A DNA stretch of 64,000 nt, from contig CM035353.1 in assembly GCA_020137815.1 (NCBI GenBank), forward strand, positions 2,682,982 to 2,746,981. The letters run 5' to 3'. Shown piece by piece: positions 57,368 to 64,000 of this stretch. Source of the DNA: Hormiphora californensis (Eukaryota > Ctenophora > Tentaculata > Cydippida > Pleurobrachiidae). Each line of letters starts with the position of its first letter. Within the stretch, counting starts at the first letter, position 1. The notes beneath the pieces are model-generated. The model was not told the DNA's origin and searched no databases. It saw only the letters and a program-made list of their open reading frames with translations. Made by a program: the position numbers and the translations under genes.

Positions 57368-60300
57368 GGAAAGCACAAACTGGTTACCTGCAGTCTATGT
57401 GGAGCTGTTATGAGATCTGACAACTTGGAGCGGCATACTGGTAGAAAAATGTGTGCTATTTGGTGCGACATCTGTAATACTCGTGTCCCTGCTAAAGATT
57501 ACCAAGATCATACTGAAAGACATCCGCTTAACCTCGAACACAATCTACCCGGGATCAGTGATGAACTTTCTCAAGGACAGGAGTTCACCATTGACTCAGA
57601 ATTAGAAGAGGTCTATAAAGATCATCCTTGGCATTGCAACCTACACCAAAGCTGGTAGAGTGATGACTGTGTACAACTATCAAATAGAAAATTTTAGTGT
57701 CGGAGAGGTCGCCCATTTCTTCAAAAAGATCTACGGGAAGCAGCAGAACGCATTTAAAATCAAGATCTCACTGGGTATGATACTGTATAACAATCGTACG
57801 GATGAGTTTTGCTACTACCACCCATCACAAAACAATCAACTCCTGTTTGATGCTGCAAAACTGATCAAAAACTCGACTGACAAAGACAGGTTTCTTGAAG
57901 ATTTGAAGATGGTTGATCTTGCTCATTGGTCACACGTCCTTCCTCGTCTTGGTCCTTTGTGAAAGCAACCAATCTCACTTTTTATGTCTACCGTTTGGCA
58001 GGAACTCCTATTGGATCAGGAACTGAGCTCCCAGAACACCTCAATCGGAACAAGGGACTTGTCACTCTGACGCGGTCTCGTAAAACTGGAAAACCATACA
58101 CTGATAGCAAGTGTTTCTTCCGCTGTCTGGCCCTCCATCTCGGGAGCAGATCCTACGTCCCTCGAAAAGAAAACCAACGAATTGCTGAAGGAGTACTGCG
58201 AAAAGGCATCTATCAAAAGGTTTACTGGAGTTTCTCTTGACCAACTGGAACAAATATCTCTTCTTTTCAATGTTGGGATCTATGTCCATGAACAGGGTGA
58301 AGACAGAGTGACCAGCACAACGTGGAGATCAATACAAGAATCCAACATTATGCACCTCAACTTACACGGAACTCACTTTAGCTACGTGTCCAACTTTGAG
58401 ATGTATGCCTCCGTGTACAGGTGTGTCCAGTGTGACAGGCAGTTCAAACACCATGGGACCTACAGTCGTCACATCAAGACATGCGACATTGGTGCACGCG
58501 AGAAGTTTGTTGGTGGAACCTTTAAAGTCAAATCCACCGTGTTTGAGGATCTGGAGCGTCACGGAGTTAAAATTCCCCTGGAACTGCGTCCTTATCCATA
58601 CCGAGCTGTCTTCGATATTGAATGTATGCTAACCAAAGATGTTGACATACCGGAGACGGAGCGTACAATATACAGCTCGAGGCATGAGCTTGTTTCGATA
58701 TCCGTGTGCTCCAACGTTCCCGGCTACATGGATCCTAAGTGCTTCGTCTTGGAATCTGCATGTGGACAAAAGCAGCTCGTGCAAGATTTCTTGAAGTATC
58801 TTACAGCCATCAGTCAGACTGCCGCCGTTCTAATGGAGGATCGCTACAAAAAATACGGAATAGATAAAAAGCTGTTTGTTTGGGCTGACAAACGTTTGAC
58901 ACAGCAGTGGGAACAACAGATCCATCAGCTCCCCGTCATATCCTTCAACGGAGCAAAGTACGATATCAACGTGTTGAGGCAGCACATGTTCCCTATTTTG
59001 TCAGCCCAGGACGCTGTCAAGTTTGTGGTTAAAAAAGAACACTAGCTACATGACCATCTCCACGGACAATGTTAAATTCCTGGACATGATGTTCTACATT
59101 GCTCCCGGAAACAGTCTCGATAAATTCACAAAAGCATATGGAGCCAAACAGAGAAAGTCGTACTTTCCGTATGAATACCTTGTCTCCTTTGAAAAGCTCC
59201 AGGTGACTCAGTTTCCGGCGTATGAGGACTTTCATTCGTCTCTTAAAGACAAGAATGTCCTTGAACCATCGATTGGAGAAGCTCTCAATGAGGAGGAGGA
59301 GACAGCTTTGGGACGGTCCCCTTCCCGAGCGGAACCTCTAACAGTTGAGGAGGTGTTCTTGGTTGGTAAATTCAGATACAGTCAGCTCAAGACAATGTTC
59401 GAAAGCAACTCTTGGTCTATGCGGGAGTACTTGATCTACTACAATAACTTGGATACGATCTCCCTCATCGAAGCAATTGCTAATCTGGTGACATACTACA
59501 TTGATCGTGGTGTGGATGTCTTTAAAGAGGCATTGTCAGGTAATTTGAATAGCATCAATAGATTATATCCATTATTATTATATCCATCGGCGGACGGGTT
59601 TTGTTTGTGTGTATATATGTGTGTTGTTTCAGTTCCTGGAATAGCAGAACGCATTGCGTTCAAGGGACTCAATGGTAGAGATGAGGTATTTCATCTGTTC
59701 AACTATAAGAACAAAGATCTTGTCAAGCTGTTCCTATCAAACAACGTCGGTGGCCCTGCAATCATATTCGATCGGTACCAAGAAGCAGGTTATAAATATT
59801 TTAAATATTTTAAATCATCATTCTGCTGTTGCTCACTAGATAGTAAATATCCCAAAGAATTTTCTGTAAAATATATTCATATATAATATTTTATATATTC
59901 CCAGGAATAACCAAAATACGACATGATGAGACCGGGAAACTTTGCAAGAAGGTGGTTGGTTTCGACGCCAACGCTCTCTACCTTTGTAAGTTTTTCTTTC
60001 TCTTTTCTTTTCTTTATTAATCATTATATTTTAGGTTGCATGGCAGAAAATATGCCTTGTGGAATGCCATTACGTCGATGTTCGCCAGACTTTATCATCC
60101 AGTACCCAACTCCCATCTCAAAAGTGGCGTGTGAGTGGTTGAGTTGGGTCGAGGAGGACCTCGGCATTGACATTCAACATGCACGGAATAGTGGCGAAGT
60201 TCGAATTGGATCAAAAAAGATTCCTGTTGACGGATATCACAGGTAAAGAAAGAGTACATAAGACTGCATAGTACAAATATTTTTATATACTTTTATACTT

Positions 60301-62199
60301 TTAACGTTTAACCCAAATTTCAGTGAGAGCAAGACCATCTATCAATTCCATGGTTGCTATTTTCATGGTTGCCCCGAGTGCTTCCCAGATCCCAAGGAGC
60401 GTGAAGAGGTGACAGATAAAAGACCAAAGAGCTTTGAAGAGCGATACCAGAGCACGCTAAAGATGACAGAGAGTTTTGAGGATCTTGGATACGAGGTATA
60501 AACATTGCTGAATTCATTGCTCTCTATGATTGCTGACACCTATTTTAGGTGATTGAAATGTGGGAGTGTGAGTGGCGAGAACAGCGATCTCAAGTCACCC
60601 TTCCCACCAAATATCTCTATCCTTTGGAGAAGAAGTACCGCCTTACAGAACGTACCATTCTCTCTGCCATCCAAGATGAGACCCTCTTTGGTGCAGCAGA
60701 AGTTGACATTCATGCTCCAGATCACCTCAAGGAAAGGTGTGTGTCACAACTCACAGTGTTTTATCAGAAATTATTTCGCAAATTATTTCCAGATTCAGTG
60801 AAATGACGCCCTTGTTCAAGAATGCTATAATATCGGCTGATGACATTGGTGACTATATGAAAAGAGTACTCGAAGAGAGTGGGGAGGTTTTCAAAGAGAG
60901 GCGGAACCTCATTGGTTCCATGTTTGCTAACAAAATACACTTGATAACTCCCCTTCTCAAGTGGTATTTAGACAATGGACTTGTAGTGACTAAACTACAC
61001 CAGTTTATCCAGTTCAACCCACTTCCCTGCTTCAAAAAGTTTGCTTACAATGTTTCCAACGACAGGAGAGCAGGTAATTTTTGTGTGTACGATTATGTTT
61101 GACCTGGTTAGTGTTTTACATGGTTCTCTATGTTACAGGAGACAGCGATCCGAGCAAAGCCATCATTGCGGAGACGTCAAAGTTGATTGGTAATAGCGTG
61201 TACGGTCATTCGATAATGAGAAAAGACCGGCACACCAACATACGACTGACAGGACTTGCCAACGCCATCAAGCTCATCAACGATCCTCTGTATACTAGCC
61301 TTGAGGAAATGGATGATGAAACATTTGAGGTACCCTAGTCTATTATGCAGCTCCCTAACATTTTAGGTGATATTGATGAATTACACACACGAAATACATA
61401 GTACATACGATCTAAATTTTAGGTGACATTGAAAAAGAAGCGCATCACTCACGATCTCCCGATCCAGTTGGGTTTCTTTGTTTATTCATACGCCAAACTC
61501 AAAATGCTACAGTTTTACTATGATGTTGTGGACCGCTTTATCGAAAGGACAGATTTCTGTCTGCTGGAAATGGACACAGGTATAATATACGAGTGCAGAT
61601 GGGAGGGGTATCATTGTCAGTGACCTTTACTCAACAATTTCTAACACGAAAACTTTTAGATTCTCTGTATATGGCACTCGCTGCTGATTCTCTGGACGAG
61701 CTTGTGAAACCTGATATGCGAGAAGAATGGGAACTTGTCAAACAAGAACGCTTCCCCCGGCCTGAATACAAGGCATTTGATAAAAGGACACCTGGTATGT
61801 TAAATACAAAAGATTTCATAATTCATACTAATTATGCTTCTCCTTACTTTGACACACTGTATGTCACACACATCTACAAAACATTATTCTTTCAGGTTTG
61901 TTCAAAGGAGGAGTGGTCCGGGGACGCGTTTATAGGTCTAAATGCGAAGACATACTTCTGCTCTGGACCCAGCTCAAAGTATAGTTCCAAAGGAGTCTCC
62001 CATCACTACAATCTTACCTTTGAAGACTATCGCAATGTTCTACTTAGAAATGATATTGAAAATCGAACTAACAAAGGGTTTAGGTACAAGGATGGTCAGA
62101 TGTATACATACAATGTTAAGAAGTCGGGCTTATCCCACATATAATGTTAAACGTAAGGTCTTACAAGATGGGATATCTACGACGTATCTAGATGTTTGA
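57368..62199 (+). pseudogene. B-family DNA polymerase of the giant transposon: 11 exons, several frameshifts
   Basis: Exons: 57,368-59,539; 59,633-59,788; 59,905-59,985; 60,035-60,242; 60,324-60,495; 60,549-60,736; 60,793-61,073; 61,139-61,329; 61,423-61,579; 61,660-61,794; 61,896-62,199. Phases agree throughout. Layout: C2H2-type fingers (CSLCGAVM..H; later YRCVQCDRQFKHHG..H); an OTU-like Cys/His segment (KCFFRCLALH, HGTHFSYV); 3'-5' exonuclease (FDIE; FNGAKYDINVL; YYNNLDTISL); YQFHGCYFHGCP; then polymerase motifs A (GFDANALYL), B (KLIGNSVYG) and C, whose D-T and D-S fall on either side of intron 9. It would replicate the element. Apparent 1-nt frameshifts lie near 57,625, 57,925, 58,140, 59,031-59,036 (A6 run), 61,908 and 62,125. 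No internal nonsense codon is seen otherwise. It is either a young pseudogene or carries base-calling indels. Confidence 0.85.
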
Positions 62200-62920
62200 A
62201 GTTTTTTCTTCTTTGTTAATTTTATTGTTTAGTTAGCATGTGTCACACATTGTGTGTTATTTACTGACTCTGCAGTCTGCTTGAAATATCTATAGTATCT
62301 GTTTTCTGTTCTGGTTATAATTTACCTGGTACAGGTATTATGTATGTAAACTGCATGGAGCGTTATTATATTATGGATCTATTACCAGTTTTAAAAGTCT
62401 GTGTCTTTAACTGTGTTAGTTTGAAGGAGAAATAACTCTAGGAGCAGTGCTTACATAATGGTTACCAAAGGGACAACAGGATTCTTTATCTCGAAGGTGG
62501 AAATCAAAGCCCTGGCTTTATGATGGCTCAAGACCGCATCTGGTTCAGGCCAGCGGAAAAGACCTATAGCGCCTCCGGTAAGAGGCCAGTTTCCATATAT
62601 AAACGTCAAAAGTAAAGCTCTCGTTCCAAGGCTACTGGTGCGTCAGGCAAGAAACCAGCAATCGACAAAGGTCTACGAAATAACCTGACCGTCGACCGAA
62701 CTACTCTGTACTGAATCTCCAACTAGAAGGCGGTGTAATGGAGAAGGTGGTGTAATGGAGAAAGACTTTAAATTTGTTTCATTTCACCTGTACCACGTTG
62801 TACAATTTGAATAAACAGTGAACTGTATTTATAGGGGGCCAATGGATCTTCAAGTTGTTTTAACGGAATCAAATATCAAACCAGGGATAATCATTTTTTA
62901 AATTTATTCTATACCGTTCT
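62200..62920. other. 3' region of the polymerase gene
   Basis: No gene called. A stretch at about 62,460-62,600 is open in short pieces in all three plus frames, with basic residues, but has no start or motif I can defend. GGCGGTGTAATGGAGAA / GGTGGTGTAATGGAGAA is a small direct repeat at about 62,732-62,765. Confidence 0.4.
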
Positions 62921-62924
62921 ATTA

Positions 62925-63234
62925 CCCGCTGTTCCAATCTTGTTCCTTCCAGTGAAAAGTCACCGGAATACTGAGTTATAACAGAACACCTGGTGCAATT
63001 CGTGTAATGTGATAGGGGTGACATCACTAACACGCAGAAATTTCAAACAAAAATTAGGGTCCTTGTCAGCGCCAAAATAAATTCCATGGCCCTTGCCGGC
63101 GCTCCCGATATTCTAGCGAACAGTTCTTGCCAGCGCCGCATAATTTTGGTAATTAGAAGTCACGTGACATGCACATACAAATGGTGCCTCAGTTAGGACG
63201 AAAAAGGGGTCCCAACTGTGCACACTATACTACT
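62925..63234. repeat. Right terminal inverted repeat of the giant transposon
   Basis: Inverse of 45,049-45,361. Ends ...GTGCACACTATACTACT, followed by the target duplication TTCCTT (63,235-63,240). The inner part carries GTTCCAATCTTGTTCCTTCC, like the 62-bp array. Confidence 0.9.
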
Positions 63235-63240
63235 TTCCTT

Positions 63241-64000
63241 CACCTGGCGACCCTGGTCATAATTTAGCACAGAATTCCTCCAAATTAGTGTTTCCACTGG
63301 TACACGGTTGTTCTAATCTTGTTCCCAGCTGATATATGTTTGGTGCAGGGTGTCTCTTGTGTCGCTGCGAGCAGGGTGTCTCCTATCTTTTAATAGCATC
63401 ATATTCGATCCTATCTTTGGTCGTGATCTTTATCAACTTGACATCATATAATGTATTAGATCACAGAAGTTAGCGAAGGGGGGGGGGCGTTATCATCCAT
63501 TCTCATATGAATATTAAATTAATATACGTTCTAGTACGGTACAATAGGGTGACTAATTTCTAATGAGTTGTCACACACTACACAGTACACTCCACACAGA
63601 CACAGACACAGACACACAGACACCCCCCCCCCCCCCCCACACAGACACAGACACTCCCCCCCCCCCCCCCCCACACACACAGACACCCCCCACGCACTAT
63701 AACACACGTATACAATTCCCACATATATCTCATGATTAGTGTGTACCAATAAACATGGTCCAATATTATTAAACATTGACCTCCTGCAGCGTCTAGTGTG
63801 CTACTAGGGTGTTACTATGTGTTACTATATGTGTTACTATATGTGTTACTAGGGTCCCCCGGTTCAGGGTGGTCTGCTAGTTAATATGGGGCGTGGGATA
63901 ACGTGGGGTTATTGTGGGGCATATAACTTGGAAAAGAAGGGGGTAGTGAGAAAAGGAGCAGGAGGGTTGTATGAGAGGGTCAGACGAGTGGAGATCACAA
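63241..64000. other. Flank beyond the giant transposon
   Basis: Contains a G-run (about 63,480), CACAGACA repeats with two poly-C tracts (about 63,590-63,690), and GTGTTACTATAT short repeats (about 63,810-63,852). No exon continuing the cadherin was recognised. Confidence 0.6.

Larger units (their letters stand above)
45049..63234. mobile_element. 18.2-kb Polinton/Maverick-like giant transposon
   Basis: Both ends carry the same ~310-bp inverted repeat. The outer ~109 bp are identical, beginning AGTAGTATAGTGTGCACAGT and ending with its inverse. TTCCTT lies directly outside each end (45,043-45,048 and 63,235-63,240), a perfect 6-bp target duplication. AG..CT termini, 6-bp TSD, 15-20 kb size and a self-encoded B-family DNA polymerase together define Polintons. 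The other usual Polinton genes (integrase, FtsK/HerA ATPase, cysteine protease, capsid proteins) are not visible. Much of the interior is tandem repeats (46.3-51.4 and 52.4-54.1 kb). It may be a decayed or non-autonomous Polinton or a distinct polymerase-bearing lineage. It inserted downstream of the last recognised cadherin exon. Confidence 0.85.

Noticed and set aside
63531-63776. Gly/Cys/Val-rich minus-strand ORFs
   Set aside because: Translation of CACAGA repeats and poly-C tracts.

Overview
The window is from an animal nuclear genome. It holds intron-rich genes with GT..AG splice sites, secreted and adhesion-type proteins, a class IA PI3-kinase N-terminus, CR1/L2-type LINEs and a giant DNA transposon. 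The tectonin lectin, the cadherin and the B-family transposon polymerase, a type known from cnidarian and sponge genomes, suggest a non-bilaterian animal, perhaps a sponge. That assignment is inference. No CRISPR array, rRNA or clear functional tRNA was seen. Much of the window is transposable elements, many of them foldback (long inverted repeat) elements with readable target-site duplications (TSDs).

Layout. 0-5 kb: CT repeats, a LINE tail fragment, a complete three-exon secreted tectonin lectin (+), old repeats and a TA-flanked foldback. 5.6-16.8 kb: a mobile-element block of L2-like LINE A (-), a 1.3-kb foldback and L2-like LINE B (-). 17.0-19.3 kb: four exons (-) of the adaptor-binding domain of a class IA PI3K catalytic subunit, embedded in three minisatellites, one of which amplifies a 3' splice site. 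19.6-23.1 kb: a hAT-type foldback with an 8-bp TSD, a foldback nested inside a foldback, and a small hairpin element. 23.2-25.6 kb: a PHD-finger/AT-hook protein (-) with a TFIIIC-like C-terminal zinc finger. 25.7-26.6 kb: nested palindromes. 27.2-44.2 kb: seventeen exons (+) of a cadherin, with introns full of repeats and a CR1-group LINE (LINE C, -) in intron 15.

45,049-63,234: the most unusual object, an 18.2-kb unit with ~310-bp terminal inverted repeats (TIRs) that start with AG and end with CT, flanked by a perfect 6-bp TSD (TTCCTT). These are Polinton/Maverick hallmarks. It carries a C2H2 zinc-finger/coiled-coil ORF (-), eleven 345-bp tandem units that each re-copy that ORF's start codon and upstream region, a TTAA-flanked (piggyBac-type) foldback inside one unit, a 62-bp GTTCC-rich array, a short ORF related to the polymerase N-terminus, exons of a membrane-protein-like product, and an 11-exon B-family DNA polymerase with at least six apparent 1-nt frameshifts. 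No integrase, packaging ATPase, protease or capsid gene is visible. It is therefore either a decayed or non-autonomous Polinton or a divergent type.

How the parts relate: the host genes (tectonin, PI3K, PHD/TFIIIC-like, cadherin) look functionally independent. The mobile elements have landed in their introns and flanks. Several repeats touch splice sites or start codons. The PI3K and cadherin genes are incomplete here: PI3K ends after its N-terminal domain, and the cadherin stops before an assured membrane segment. All calls come from reading the sequence and provided translations; exon borders are inferred from splice consensus and phase.
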